Shown here in pieces: positions 51,258 to 62,480 of a stretch of 64,000 bases of DNA. The DNA comes from Parerythrobacter lacustris (GTDB lineage: Bacteria; Pseudomonadota; Alphaproteobacteria; Sphingomonadales; Sphingomonadaceae): positions 86,924 through 150,923 of the forward strand of contig NZ_JANKHH010000006.1 of assembly GCF_024626475.1 (NCBI RefSeq), in the 5' to 3' direction. The notes below the pieces were generated by a model. That model did no database searches, was not told the origin of the DNA, and worked only from the letters and a program-made list of their open reading frames with translations. Position 1 is the stretch's first letter; every line of letters begins with the position of its first letter. A program made the position numbers and the translations under genes.

Positions 51258-52580
51258 TCAGCGGGATTGCCGGGCGGCGATCATCGCCTGAACGTCGACG
51301 AATTTTTCGCGCGGCGCGCCGTCGCGGGCGGCGGCTTCTTCGGCCTGTTCGATCTTCTTCCAGTCGCGGAAGGTGACTATGTCGATCCCGCGCTGCGCCG
51401 CAAGTTCATCGAAGCCCTCGCGCCCCAATCGCGCGCCCTTGCCGATCGCGCCCGCGGTCAAATCCTCGGCGATTCTCTCGACCACCGATCCGCCATCGGG
51501 GCGGTTGGTGCCGATCGTGCCCGAGGGGCCGCGCCGCGCCCAGCCGACGCAATAGAGACCGGGAAGTATGCGACCCTCGTCATTGGCGAAACGTCCCTCG
51601 CGCTCGTCGAACGGGACGCCGGGGATCGGGTTGGTGCGGTAGCCGATGCAGCATACCACGAGGTCGGCCGGAACGGTGTAGAATTCGCCGGTGCCGCTGG
51701 CGCGGCCGGCATCGACGACGGTTCGTTCGATCTTCACCCTCTGCACCGTGCCTTCACCTTCGAACGCGACCGGGCTGGCGAACATATCGAAGTCGATCTC
51801 GATTGCGGCGTCGGCGTGGACGCTCTCGGGGATCGCGGCAAAGCTGCGCAGATGCGTGACCGACTTGCGCAGGCCTGGCTCGAGGACCGCATCGTCCGCT
51901 TCGTCAGGAAGATCGGCCGGATCTACGCGCGGGCTGGCGCGCTCGAGATGCATCAGCTCGCCCAGCTCCTTGGGGGTCATCATCACCTGATGCGGCCCTC
52001 GGCGGCCAAGGATGGTGATCGAAGCGATCTTGCTGGCTTTAAGCGCGTCAAGCGCGTGACGCACGATGTCGGACCCGGCAAGTTCCGCTTCTGTCTTGGC
52101 GAGGATGCGCGCGACGTCGAGCGCGACATTGCCCATGCCAATCACCACCGCGTGCCGGCCCGAAAGGTCGGGATGGAGACCCGCAAACTGCGGATGGCCG
52201 TTGTACCAGCCGACGAAAGCGGCGCTGCCGAAGATGTTGCCGAGCTCTTCGCCCGGCAAGCCGAGCTGGCGATCGCGCGGTGCCCCGGTGGCCAGCACCA
52301 CGGCATCGTAGAGACCTTGCAATTCGGCAATCGATACTTCCCCGCCAATCGTCACATTGCCCACGAAGCGGACGTTGTCGGTCAGTGCGGTCTTCTCGTA
52401 GCGCTTCGATACCGCCTTGATCGACTGGTGATCGGGCGCGACGCCGGTGCGGATCAGGCCAAAGGGAACGGGAAGCGCATCGAAGATATCGATCAGGACA
52501 TCGTCACCCCAGTGCTTCTGCGCGGCTTCCGCCGTGTAGTAGCCTGCGGGGCCCGAGCCGATGATCGCGACGTGCCGCAT
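51258..52580 (-). CDS. FprA-type ferredoxin/adrenodoxin-like NADPH reductase
   Basis: A 440-residue flavoprotein. The FAD motif GSGPAGYYTAEA is at residues 8-19, and the family signature PFGLIRTGVAPDHQSIKAV follows. The NADPH site is VIGMGNVALDVARIL. The C-terminal region GWARRGPSGTIGTNRPDGG is typical of the FprA/adrenodoxin reductase branch, which passes electrons from NADPH to a ferredoxin, often for a P450 or other monooxygenase. Its start overlaps the phaZ stop by one base (TGATG), so it is coupled to the PHA genes, an unusual partnership. Confidence 0.88.
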   Translation of the reverse strand: MRHVAIIGSGPAGYYTAEAAQKHWGDDVLIDIFDALPVPFGLIRTGVAPDHQSIKAVSKRYEKTALTDNVRFVGNVTIGGEVSIAELQGLYDAVVLATGAPRDRQLGLPGEELGNIFGSAAFVGWYNGHPQFAGLHPDLSGRHAVVIGMGNVALDVARILAKTEAELAGSDIVRHALDALKASKIASITILGRRGPHQVMMTPKELGELMHLERASPRVDPADLPDEADDAVLEPGLRKSVTHLRSFAAIPESVHADAAIEIDFDMFASPVAFEGEGTVQRVKIERTVVDAGRASGTGEFYTVPADLVVCCIGYRTNPIPGVPFDEREGRFANDEGRILPGLYCVGWARRGPSGTIGTNRPDGGSVVERIAEDLTAGAIGKGARLGREGFDELAAQRGIDIVTFRDWKKIEQAEEAAARDGAPREKFVDVQAMIAARQSR

Positions 52581-53428
52581 CAGGCCGCTTCTTGTTGCTC
52601 CGGCAAATCGGGCGGGTCGAGATGCGCGCGGATCTCGGCGATGCTCTGGTCCTTGTGGCTGAGCAGAAACAGATGCCCGCCGCCCTCCATCACCGCCAGC
52701 CGGCTGCCGGGAATCAGGCTGGCAAGGAACTTGCCGTTGATCAGCGGCACGATCTGGTCGTCGTCGCCCATCAGGATCAGCGTCGGCTTGCGCAGGAAGG
52801 GGAGGGCGGGCGCGCTGGTCCAGCCGAGCATCGCCAGCAGCTGGTAGAGATAGCCGCGGGGGCTGGGCGGCGTAAGGCGCGACATATGCCCCTGCTTTCC
52901 CGGCCCCTTGCCGAGGCCTTCGCCATAGAGGGTCTCGAAGTTCTTGAGCATGAAATCGGGGTCGATGTAGCGCCGCGGGTTGGCCATTTTGGTCAGCGCT
53001 TTGGGGCTGCCCGGCATCATCAGCATGCCCGCGCTGGTCGCGATCAGCACCAGCCGCCGCGTGCGGCCCGGGTGCTGGATCGCGAAGTGCTGCGCCATCC
53101 CGCCGCCCCAGCTGATCCCCATGACGTCGACGACATCGAGCCCGAACCGGTCGAGCACCTGGGTCGCGGTCCACGCCATGGTCATCGTATTGTAGGGCAC
53201 CAGCGGATCGGGTGAGCCGCCGATTCCCGGCATGTCGAACATGATGAAGCCGCGGTCATCGAACGCGTTGGCGAGGGGAGCCACGGCCTCGATGTTCGCG
53301 CCAATCCCGTTGAAGAACAGTATCGGCGGATGTTCGCTTTCCATATCGAGGCGCCACCGCGCTATTCGCAGCGTTCTCCCGCCAACCGTTTCGAGCGAAA
53401 CTTCAGCGGATTTCATCGGGTCCGACAA
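52580..53428 (-). CDS. phaZ: Intracellular PHA depolymerase-like alpha/beta hydrolase
   Basis: A 282-residue alpha/beta hydrolase closely resembling the Pseudomonas-type intracellular poly(3-hydroxyalkanoate) depolymerase: the FFNGIGANIEAVAPLANAF motif, FDMPGIGGSPDP, and the nucleophile Ser in MGISWGGGMAQHFA (about residue 107). His lies in EGGGHLFLLSH. It would mobilise stored polymer. The gene is followed by the reductase and preceded by phaC. Starts at 53428 (MSDPMKS) or four codons later. Confidence 0.85.
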   Translation of the reverse strand: MSDPMKSAEVSLETVGGRTLRIARWRLDMESEHPPILFFNGIGANIEAVAPLANAFDDRGFIMFDMPGIGGSPDPLVPYNTMTMAWTATQVLDRFGLDVVDVMGISWGGGMAQHFAIQHPGRTRRLVLIATSAGMLMMPGSPKALTKMANPRRYIDPDFMLKNFETLYGEGLGKGPGKQGHMSRLTPPSPRGYLYQLLAMLGWTSAPALPFLRKPTLILMGDDDQIVPLINGKFLASLIPGSRLAVMEGGGHLFLLSHKDQSIAEIRAHLDPPDLPEQQEAA

Positions 53429-53458
53429 TCGCAGGTCCTCATTCTGGCGAGCCGGAGC

Positions 53459-55231
53459 TCAGCGTTGTTCGACTACATACAGGCCAGGGGCCGGATCGGA
53501 TGGCTTGTAGGTCTTGTTACCCACCGATTTCGGCGCGGCCTTCGATTTGCCCGAGCGTTTCTGCACCCATTGCATCCAGTAGGGCCACCAGCTTCCGGCG
53601 ACTTCCTCGGTGCCCTTGAGCCATTCATCGGCGGTCTCGGGCAAGTCACCGTCACTCTTTTGGAGATAGTATTTCGCCTTGGGGTTGCCGGGCGGATTGA
53701 GGATCGCCTGCATATGGCCCGAATGGCTGAGCACATAGGTCACATCGCCCGAGCCGAACAGCTGCGTCGAGCGATAGGTCGCTTTCCACGGGGTAATATG
53801 GTCGGTCACCCCGCCGAGGATGAAGAGGTCGCTGGTGACTTTCGACAGATCGATCTTGTGATCCACCATCTCGACCTCACCCTTGCGGGTGAAGGCGAGC
53901 GTTTCGAAGATATGCAGGAAATCGCCCATCAAAGCAGCCGAAAGGTTGGTCGCGTCGGCATTCCAGAACAACACGTCGAACGCCGGCGGATCCTCGCCCA
54001 GCAGGTAGTTGTTGATCACGTAGTTCCAGATCAGGTCGTTCGGGCGCAGCCAGGCAAAGCCGCGCGACAGGTCGTCTCCCTTGATGATCCCCTTCTTCGC
54101 CGCGCGGCGCTTGGCCAGGGCCATGCCGTTCTCGGTCACCAGCGAGCCGGCTTCGATATCGTTCTGCTTGGGATGCAATACGCACACCATCAGGGTGAGC
54201 GCGCCGAGCAGGTCGTCGCCATCGGCCGCCATCTTGCTGGCCAGCATCGCGGCGGTCTGCCCGCCCGAACATCCGGCCGAGACATTGACTGTCTTCGAAC
54301 CGGTGATCTTGGCCACCGCCTCCATCGCTTCGCGGCAGGAACGGATATAGTCCGCCATGTCCCACACGCCCTGTTCCTTCGACGGGTTGCGCCAGGAAAT
54401 CACGAAGGTCTGGATGCCATTGTCGAGCTGGTACTTCACCACCGACTTTTCCGGAGACAAGTCGTTGATATACATCTTGTTTATCTGCGGCGGGATGGTC
54501 AGCTGCGGGGTTTCGTAGACCTCGTCGGTGGTGGGCGCGTAATGGATCAGTTCCATCATCTCGGTCCGCAGGACGACCGCGCCCTTCTGGGTCGCGATGT
54601 TCTCGCCCAGCTTGAACGGCTTCTTGTTGACCTGGCTGACCATCCCCTTGTTGTGGACGATGTCGTCGTAGGCGTTCTTGAGACCCTTCACGAGGCTCAG
54701 CCCGCCGCTGTCGATCAACCGCTTTTGCGCGGTGGGGTTGCCGGCCAGCGTGTTGGTCGGCGCAAGGCTGTCGATGATGATATTCGAGATGAAATTCGCC
54801 CGGTCACGCTCAAGGTCGTCGAGCTCGAGATCGGCCAGCCAGCTGCGCATCCCCTTCTGCACGGCGAGGTAATATTGCGCGCCGGCACGGAAGAACGGGT
54901 TGTACTGCCACGCCGGGTCCATGAACCGCTTGTCGCGCGGATCGGGCGTCAGGTCGGACTGGCCGGTCATGATTCTGATCATGTCCTGCCCCATCGATTG
55001 GGCATGCTTTATCGTGCGCTGGGGGTCGGTCGCGGTCTCGCGCAGGAGCAAAGCGATGGCTCCGACGAAGTCTTCCCGCGCGAGGCCGATCAGCGGCCCA
55101 AGTGCGGTGGTGGATTGTGCGGCTTCGTCTGCGAGCTTCGGACCCTTGGCCATGGCCTCTCCTGCGGCGTTTATGCGTTCTGTTCCCAGTTCATGCACAG
55201 CAAGCCGCAACTTGGCAAGCAGGTCGCTCAA
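53459..55231 (-). CDS. phaC: Class I poly(R)-hydroxyalkanoic acid synthase
   Basis: A 590-residue PHA synthase that polymerises (R)-3-hydroxyacyl-CoA into storage granules. The lipase-like box with catalytic Cys is VSAGCSGGQTAAM (about residue 320), and the catalytic Asp (LGGVTDHITPW) and His (LSHSGHMQAILN) are in place. The N-terminal region DPRDKRFMDPAWQYNPFF is the conserved activation segment. A single-gene class I enzyme; no phaR or phaE partner or phasin is seen. phaZ lies 31 bases downstream. Divergent from the first GGDEF-EAL gene. Confidence 0.95.
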   Translation of the reverse strand: MSDLLAKLRLAVHELGTERINAAGEAMAKGPKLADEAAQSTTALGPLIGLAREDFVGAIALLLRETATDPQRTIKHAQSMGQDMIRIMTGQSDLTPDPRDKRFMDPAWQYNPFFRAGAQYYLAVQKGMRSWLADLELDDLERDRANFISNIIIDSLAPTNTLAGNPTAQKRLIDSGGLSLVKGLKNAYDDIVHNKGMVSQVNKKPFKLGENIATQKGAVVLRTEMMELIHYAPTTDEVYETPQLTIPPQINKMYINDLSPEKSVVKYQLDNGIQTFVISWRNPSKEQGVWDMADYIRSCREAMEAVAKITGSKTVNVSAGCSGGQTAAMLASKMAADGDDLLGALTLMVCVLHPKQNDIEAGSLVTENGMALAKRRAAKKGIIKGDDLSRGFAWLRPNDLIWNYVINNYLLGEDPPAFDVLFWNADATNLSAALMGDFLHIFETLAFTRKGEVEMVDHKIDLSKVTSDLFILGGVTDHITPWKATYRSTQLFGSGDVTYVLSHSGHMQAILNPPGNPKAKYYLQKSDGDLPETADEWLKGTEEVAGSWWPYWMQWVQKRSGKSKAAPKSVGNKTYKPSDPAPGLYVVEQR

Positions 55232-55302
55232 ACCCGCAGGTTTCCGCGATTTCTATGCGGTTGGTTAACTGTTTTTCAAAAGCCTTCGGGCATCGCGCAT
55301 GG

Positions 55303-58023
55303 ATGGGCGGAATCCAACCGCGAAAGCAGGCCGGAAAAGGCATCGCGGCGGCGCAGCAGCGCGCGCCTGCGAAATTGCGCGCGGTTCGGACAACAGAGCC
55401 CCACGCGAGCGATGCTGATCGGCGTTCAGGCGAACGTCGCGTAGAAGATACGGCAACACGTTTGGCTAGCCGCTCGCCTGCTCGCCACAAACCTCATATC
55501 CTGCCGTTGGATTGGGGCTGGATGGCTGCGGTGATTGCCGCCTGCGTAATGGTCTCGGCTTTGGCGAGCAGTGGCTTGCCGTCGGTGCCGGTTGCAATTG
55601 CGGCCACGGTGGGTGCAATCATGGCTTTGGCTGGAGGGCGGCTAGCGCGACTTGAGCGCGAGCTTGAACAGCCAAGCCGGGGAGTCGAGGTGCTTGCCTG
55701 GATTGCGATATTGGCTCCAATGGCGACAATCGGCTTCGTAGTCGGTGATTGGTCGCTCCATGGGGCGCTCGACTGGCGATGGGCGTGCGCGGGATTGGTT
55801 ACCACAACCGCATTGGCGGCAAGCCTTCTCAGTGGCAGGATCATCCAGCAATTGTCGAGCCAGGCGGTGTGCTGGCTCCCGGTAGTCGCTCTCGACGGAC
55901 AATTTGCATCGTTTGCTGCACTGGCAGTGGGTGCCATATGCTCGGTGCTTGTCGGGCAGCACCAGCTCAAGCTCGCGTATCGCCGATCGAAGCGGGACCA
56001 GGAACGCGAGCGCATCCGCAATCGTGCCGAGGACATTCTGCGTGACTATGAAGAGACCGGCCAGGGCTGGTTCTGGGAGACCGATCGGCGCGGCCTGCTC
56101 AGCTATATCTCGCCTTCCGCCGCAAGCACTTTGGGCCGGTCGAGCGACGCTTTGGTCCAGCGACCCTTTATCGACCTGTTCGACCTGCGGGCAGATGCCA
56201 GTGACGGGGAACGAACACTTACGTTCCACCTCTCGTCAAGGTCGTCGTTCAAGGAGCTGGGCGTCAAGGCACGGGTGATAGGCGAGGATCGCTGGTGGTC
56301 GATCAGCGGTCGTCCGGCCTATGACAGTTTTGGCAATTTTCTCGGGTTCCGAGGATCCGGAACCGATCTTACCGAGAAAAAGCGCAGCGAAGAGTCGGTC
56401 CACCGGCTCGCGCAGTTCGACTCGCTGACCGGTCTGGCGAACCGTTTCCAGATGCATCAAAGCCTGGAGAAGATACTTCATTCGCCGGTAGAGGCGCAAC
56501 GCGAATGCAGTGTTTTTCTGCTCGATCTGGATCGCTTCAAGCAGGTCAACGACACGCTTGGTCACCCGGCAGGCGATGCTCTCCTGAAGCAGGTCGCTCA
56601 GCGCCTCGAGCGCACCGTCGGCAAGGAGGGGCGGGTCGGCCGGCTGGGGGGAGACGAGTTCAAGATCATCCTTCCCGGCCGCGTGTCGCGTGAACGATTG
56701 TCCCAGCTGGCGCAGGAGATCATTGCCTCGTTGTCGCAACCCTATTCGATCGAGGGGCAGCGGGTGCAGATCGGTGCATCGATCGGTATTGCGATCGCAC
56801 CGGAGAATGGGGGCACGACCGAAGCCATTATCCGCAACTCGGACCTTGCTCTTTATGCGGCCAAGGATGGCGGCCGCGGACGTTTCCACTTCTATTCCGA
56901 CAATTTGCATTCGGCAGCGGAGGAACGTGCCAGCCTCGAAGAGGCCCTGCGTGACGCAATCGCCAACGGCAGCTTCGAACTCCACTACCAGCCGGTGGTC
57001 AATGCGGCCGACAGCAACATTGCCGGCTTCGAGGCGCTGCTTCGCTGGAATCATCCGGCCAAGGGCTGGCTCTCGCCCGACAAATTCATTCCGGTAGCCG
57101 AAGAGGCTGGCCTCATCCTCGCGATCGGAAGCTGGGTGATCCGCACCGCTTGCGCCGATCTCGCCCGGTGGCCGGAGGACGTCAGGTGCGCGGTCAACGT
57201 CTCGCCTCTGCAGTTTTCCGATCCGCAGCTCCCGTCAATCATCACCAACGCGCTCGCCGCCGCGCAGATCAATCCTTCGAGACTGGAGCTGGAGATCACC
57301 GAGAGTGTCTTCCTCGGCGACGACGCGGGAACGGACGCGATGTTCACCGCTCTGAAGCGCATCGGGGTCCGCCTCGCACTCGACGATTTCGGGACCGGCT
57401 ATTCGTCGCTGGGCTATCTGAAGAGGGCGCCGTTCGACAAGATCAAGATCGACCAGAGCTTCGTGCGCGGCGCGACCCAAGCAGGGAGCCGCAATGGTGC
57501 CATCATCACATCGATAACCAGTCTGGCGAAGTCGCTCGGCATGGATACGACGGCGGAAGGGGTTGAAACGCTCGACGAGCTCGAACTGGTTCGCAATCTG
57601 GGTTGCAGCCATGTCCAGGGCTATATCTATTCGAAGGCTGTGCCGTTCGATGCCGCGCTGGGCTATATCATCGATGGTCCTGCCATGCGGGCATCCGGAT
57701 TTCGATCCGCAAGGCCGCCGCGCCAATCGGTCCTGCGCAAGATCGTGCTCGAGCACGACGGACAGTTCTACAATGGCACCATACGTAACATTTCGGGTGG
57801 CGGCGCGATGATCGAAGGCCTGTGGAATGTTCCGCCCGGGACGCGATTCAATATCGCTATTCATGCGAACTTGATCGTCCGTGCGGCTTCGATCTGGAGC
57901 AAGGAACATAGGATGGGAGTCAAATTCGACACACCGCTCGAAGTCGATAATGTCGGCATGCCCAGAATCGGCAGCGAAGAAGACCGCGCGCCCGTACGCC
58001 GCATGGATCAGGACGCGGCGTGA
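55303..58023 (+). CDS. Membrane-bound PAS-GGDEF-EAL-PilZ cyclic-di-GMP protein
   Basis: About 906 residues. Several membrane helices (about residues 70-200) are followed by a coiled segment, a PAS domain (about 250-365, GWFWETDRRGLLSYISPSA), a GGDEF domain with intact RLGGDEF (about 446), an EAL domain (FEALLRW about 577, with ITESVFLGDDAG and DDFGTGYSSLGYL intact) and a C-terminal PilZ-type domain (NISGGGAMIEG, about 825). Both active sites look intact, so it could both make and break c-di-GMP, or one part may be regulatory. The start is uncertain: ATG at 55255 or 55303. A second, soluble relative lies downstream. Confidence 0.92.
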   Translation: MGGIQPRKQAGKGIAAAQQRAPAKLRAVRTTEPHASDADRRSGERRVEDTATRLASRSPARHKPHILPLDWGWMAAVIAACVMVSALASSGLPSVPVAIAATVGAIMALAGGRLARLERELEQPSRGVEVLAWIAILAPMATIGFVVGDWSLHGALDWRWACAGLVTTTALAASLLSGRIIQQLSSQAVCWLPVVALDGQFASFAALAVGAICSVLVGQHQLKLAYRRSKRDQERERIRNRAEDILRDYEETGQGWFWETDRRGLLSYISPSAASTLGRSSDALVQRPFIDLFDLRADASDGERTLTFHLSSRSSFKELGVKARVIGEDRWWSISGRPAYDSFGNFLGFRGSGTDLTEKKRSEESVHRLAQFDSLTGLANRFQMHQSLEKILHSPVEAQRECSVFLLDLDRFKQVNDTLGHPAGDALLKQVAQRLERTVGKEGRVGRLGGDEFKIILPGRVSRERLSQLAQEIIASLSQPYSIEGQRVQIGASIGIAIAPENGGTTEAIIRNSDLALYAAKDGGRGRFHFYSDNLHSAAEERASLEEALRDAIANGSFELHYQPVVNAADSNIAGFEALLRWNHPAKGWLSPDKFIPVAEEAGLILAIGSWVIRTACADLARWPEDVRCAVNVSPLQFSDPQLPSIITNALAAAQINPSRLELEITESVFLGDDAGTDAMFTALKRIGVRLALDDFGTGYSSLGYLKRAPFDKIKIDQSFVRGATQAGSRNGAIITSITSLAKSLGMDTTAEGVETLDELELVRNLGCSHVQGYIYSKAVPFDAALGYIIDGPAMRASGFRSARPPRQSVLRKIVLEHDGQFYNGTIRNISGGGAMIEGLWNVPPGTRFNIAIHANLIVRAASIWSKEHRMGVKFDTPLEVDNVGMPRIGSEEDRAPVRRMDQDAA

Positions 58024-58118
58024 TTAACGCGAGTTCAATCAAATCCGAGTATCACACCGCGAGGGATCGCAGGTCAATGAATTCGATTTTTACGCGACTA
58101 GGGGATTGTTGCTAGGCG

Positions 58119-60341
58119 ATGGGCAAGGCTGGATTCTTCGCGAAGATGGCTGGTGCGCGCCAGGTGGAGGCGGCCGAAGAAGAGCTCGCACCCATCGCTG
58201 CGACCGATATCGCCGCGCGGGTGGGGCTGCTCGATACGCTGGAGGAACTGCGCCTCGGCTGGTTCTGGGCGACCGACGCCAAGGGCAGAATGATCTACCT
58301 CTCCGATTCGGCCACGCAAGTCATAGGCGGGTCGGCACAGTCGGTGATCGGCAAGCCACTCGGCGAGTTGTTCGTGGCAGACCGGCATGACGATCCTGAC
58401 CGGGCAGAGCGACCCCTACCATTCCTGATCAGCGCCCGTCATTCGTTCGCGGATTTGCCTGCCCGGCTCGCCATAGCGGGTGGCAAGGATGAATATTGGT
58501 GGTCGATCACTGGCAAGCCCCATTTTGACAGTGAGGGGAACTTTCTCGGATACCGGGGTGCGGCAAAAGACATCACCCTGACGCGCGAACGCGAGCGCGA
58601 TGCGTCGCGACTTGCGCAGTATGATACACTGACCGGTCTGGCCAATCGTCACCGGATGGAGCGCCGGTTGAAAACGACGTTGACCGCCTACAAGGCCGCC
58701 AAACGCAGTTGCGCGCTGCTGATGATGGATCTCGACCGGTTCAAGCAGGTCAACGATACGCTCGGGCATCCGGCCGGCGATGAACTGCTCAAGCAGGTTG
58801 CCCAGCGGCTGGGGAAGGTGATCGGAAGCGAAGGCGAGATCGGGCGTCTGGGCGGGGACGAGTTCCAGGTCATCCTCCCCGACATCGATGATCGCGGCCG
58901 CTTGGGTGATCTGTCGCAGCGGCTGATCCAGATGATCTCCCAGCCCTATTCGATCGACGGCAACCGCGCGATTATCGGGGCATCTGTCGGAATTGCCATA
59001 GCCCCATACGATGGGCTTGAAGCAGACGATCTGGTCAGCAGCGCCGATCTCGCTCTCTATGCCGCCAAAGGAGGGGGGCGCGGGCAGTTTCGCTTCTATT
59101 CGAGCGAACTCAAGGCCGGCGCGCGCTTGCGCAAGCAGATTGAAGAAGACTTGCGCGATGCGATCCAGCAAGACGAGCTGGATATGTACTACCAGCCGCT
59201 GGTCGAAGCCGGCACAGGGCTGGTGCGCGGATTCGAGGCCCTGATGCGATGGAGCCATCGCGAAAACGGCTGGATCAGCCCGGGGACGTTCATACCGATC
59301 GCCGAAGAAACGGGCGTCATCAACGATCTCGGGGACTGGGCGCTTCAACGGGCATGCCGGGACGCCACGGCTTGGCCGGGCGAACTTACGGTATCCGTCA
59401 ACGTGTCTGCGGTGCAATTCTCGAATGTCGACTTTTCGTCGAACGTACAGCGGATTCTCGAGATCACTGGTCTTCCCGCTGCGCAACTAATCCTCGAGAT
59501 TACCGAAAGTGTATTCATGGCCGATCCGCATGCGACCCAGCGCATGTTCGAAAAGCTGAAGCGCCTGGGTGTCGGTCTGGCGCTCGACGACTTCGGGACC
59601 GGTTACTCGTCGATGAGCTATCTGAGCCGTGCGCCGTTCGACAAGATCAAGATCGACCAGAGCTTCGTCCGCGGTGCGACCGAGGACGGCAACAACAACG
59701 CTGCCATCATTACCGCGATCGTCGGCCTTGCGAAAGCGCTCGGGATGGAAACCGTCGCCGAAGGGGTGGAAGCGCAGGACGAACTCGATCTCGTGACCAG
59801 ACATGGTGCGACCCTGATCCAAGGCTATGTCTACGCCAAGGCCTTGCCTCAGGACGAAGTCTTGCAGCGCCTTACCCTTGGCGGATTCAATTACGAAGTG
59901 ATCGGCCCGTCGAAACACCGGGCTGAGCGCAAGACCGTGTTCCGGCGGGTCGGTGTGATCCACGAGGATCATCGCTACGAAGCCATGTTGCGCAACCTGT
60001 CGCGTACCGGGGCGATGATCGAGGGCATTCTCAATGTACCGAAGGGCACCGATCTGGTGCTCGATCTGGGCGAGGGTCAGCTGGTCGTCGCGAAGGTTCG
60101 AAGGTCCCGCGACGCAATGCAGGGTCTCGAGTTCGAGACCGCACTGGTCAGCGATGGAGCGGACGGATTGTGCACCCGGCATCGCATCTCGCCCTATTCG
60201 CTGGCTGCGGCGGGGATGCCGTTGCAGGCGTTGCCGCCGGGATATTACCCGCTGGTGGGGAACGATCGGCAGGACGGTCCGAAGTCGCGGCCGCAGTTCA
60301 TGGAAGTGCAGACCAGCTTCTCCACCAAGCGCGGCATCTGA
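58119..60341 (+). CDS. Soluble PAS-GGDEF-EAL-PilZ cyclic-di-GMP protein
   Basis: A 740-residue paralogue of the upstream gene without the membrane part. PAS domain at about residues 35-150 (LGWFWATDAKGRMIYLSDSA), GGDEF with RLGGDEF at about 244, EAL with FEALMRW at about 373, ITESVFMADPHA and DDFGTGYSSMSYL, and a PilZ-like C-terminal domain (NLSRTGAMIEGILNVPKGTD). The last 50 residues are Pro/Arg-rich and unique. The two genes are tandem copies in which one has gained or lost its membrane anchor. The PilZ domain could act as a built-in c-di-GMP sensor. Confidence 0.93.
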   Translation: MGKAGFFAKMAGARQVEAAEEELAPIAATDIAARVGLLDTLEELRLGWFWATDAKGRMIYLSDSATQVIGGSAQSVIGKPLGELFVADRHDDPDRAERPLPFLISARHSFADLPARLAIAGGKDEYWWSITGKPHFDSEGNFLGYRGAAKDITLTRERERDASRLAQYDTLTGLANRHRMERRLKTTLTAYKAAKRSCALLMMDLDRFKQVNDTLGHPAGDELLKQVAQRLGKVIGSEGEIGRLGGDEFQVILPDIDDRGRLGDLSQRLIQMISQPYSIDGNRAIIGASVGIAIAPYDGLEADDLVSSADLALYAAKGGGRGQFRFYSSELKAGARLRKQIEEDLRDAIQQDELDMYYQPLVEAGTGLVRGFEALMRWSHRENGWISPGTFIPIAEETGVINDLGDWALQRACRDATAWPGELTVSVNVSAVQFSNVDFSSNVQRILEITGLPAAQLILEITESVFMADPHATQRMFEKLKRLGVGLALDDFGTGYSSMSYLSRAPFDKIKIDQSFVRGATEDGNNNAAIITAIVGLAKALGMETVAEGVEAQDELDLVTRHGATLIQGYVYAKALPQDEVLQRLTLGGFNYEVIGPSKHRAERKTVFRRVGVIHEDHRYEAMLRNLSRTGAMIEGILNVPKGTDLVLDLGEGQLVVAKVRRSRDAMQGLEFETALVSDGADGLCTRHRISPYSLAAAGMPLQALPPGYYPLVGNDRQDGPKSRPQFMEVQTSFSTKRGI

Positions 60342-60402
60342 TTGCTGACATTGCATCCGGTCGCGGCTAAGGGGCGGGCGAACTCCCTTTGACTGATAGC
60401 TG

Positions 60403-62220
<1,818 letters not shown>

Positions 62221-62424
62221 CCTCATTCTGAGGATGCGGGAGCGCCCGCAGGGCGGCCTGTCCCCGCGAAGGCGGGGAGCAATGTGAGCATTCCGCAGGA
62301 GGCGTTTATCGCGGCGCTCAGGATGGGGGAGGAGTAGGACCCGCTCGTCCTGAGGAGCAGTCGAGGCACTGAGCTTGTCGAAGGGCCGAGCGCGTCTCAA
62401 AGGATGCGGATGGGAGAGGAGTGG
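62221..62424 (+). repeat. Duplicated lepA 3' ends with palindromic spacers
   Basis: After the lepA stop comes a 60-base GC-rich spacer containing small palindromes (GAGCGCCCGCAGGGCGGCC and CCCCGCGAAGGCGGGG). Next, 62281-62337 repeats the last 18 lepA codons plus a stop, identical in protein but different at 11 codons. A further spacer with the family D block GAGCTTGTCGAAGGGC (62368-62385) is followed by ATGGGAGAGGAGTGG at 62410-62424, which resembles the last five codons (MGEE and stop) a third time. No start codon or ribosome site makes the copies genes. Confidence 0.75.
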
Positions 62425-62480
62425 CTGCTAGATAGGCAGTGGGAACGTTACGCTTCGATAAGTTTGATCTAGGTACGGTT

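Noticed and set aside
51258..53174. A single 638-codon fusion of the reductase with phaZ sequence
   Set aside because: The first 190 or so codons are phaZ read in a wrong frame; the true reductase starts at 52580 with a good FAD motif.
62281..62337. The repeated lepA tail as a small gene
   Set aside because: It has no start codon or ribosome binding site and matches only the end of lepA, so it is a remnant.
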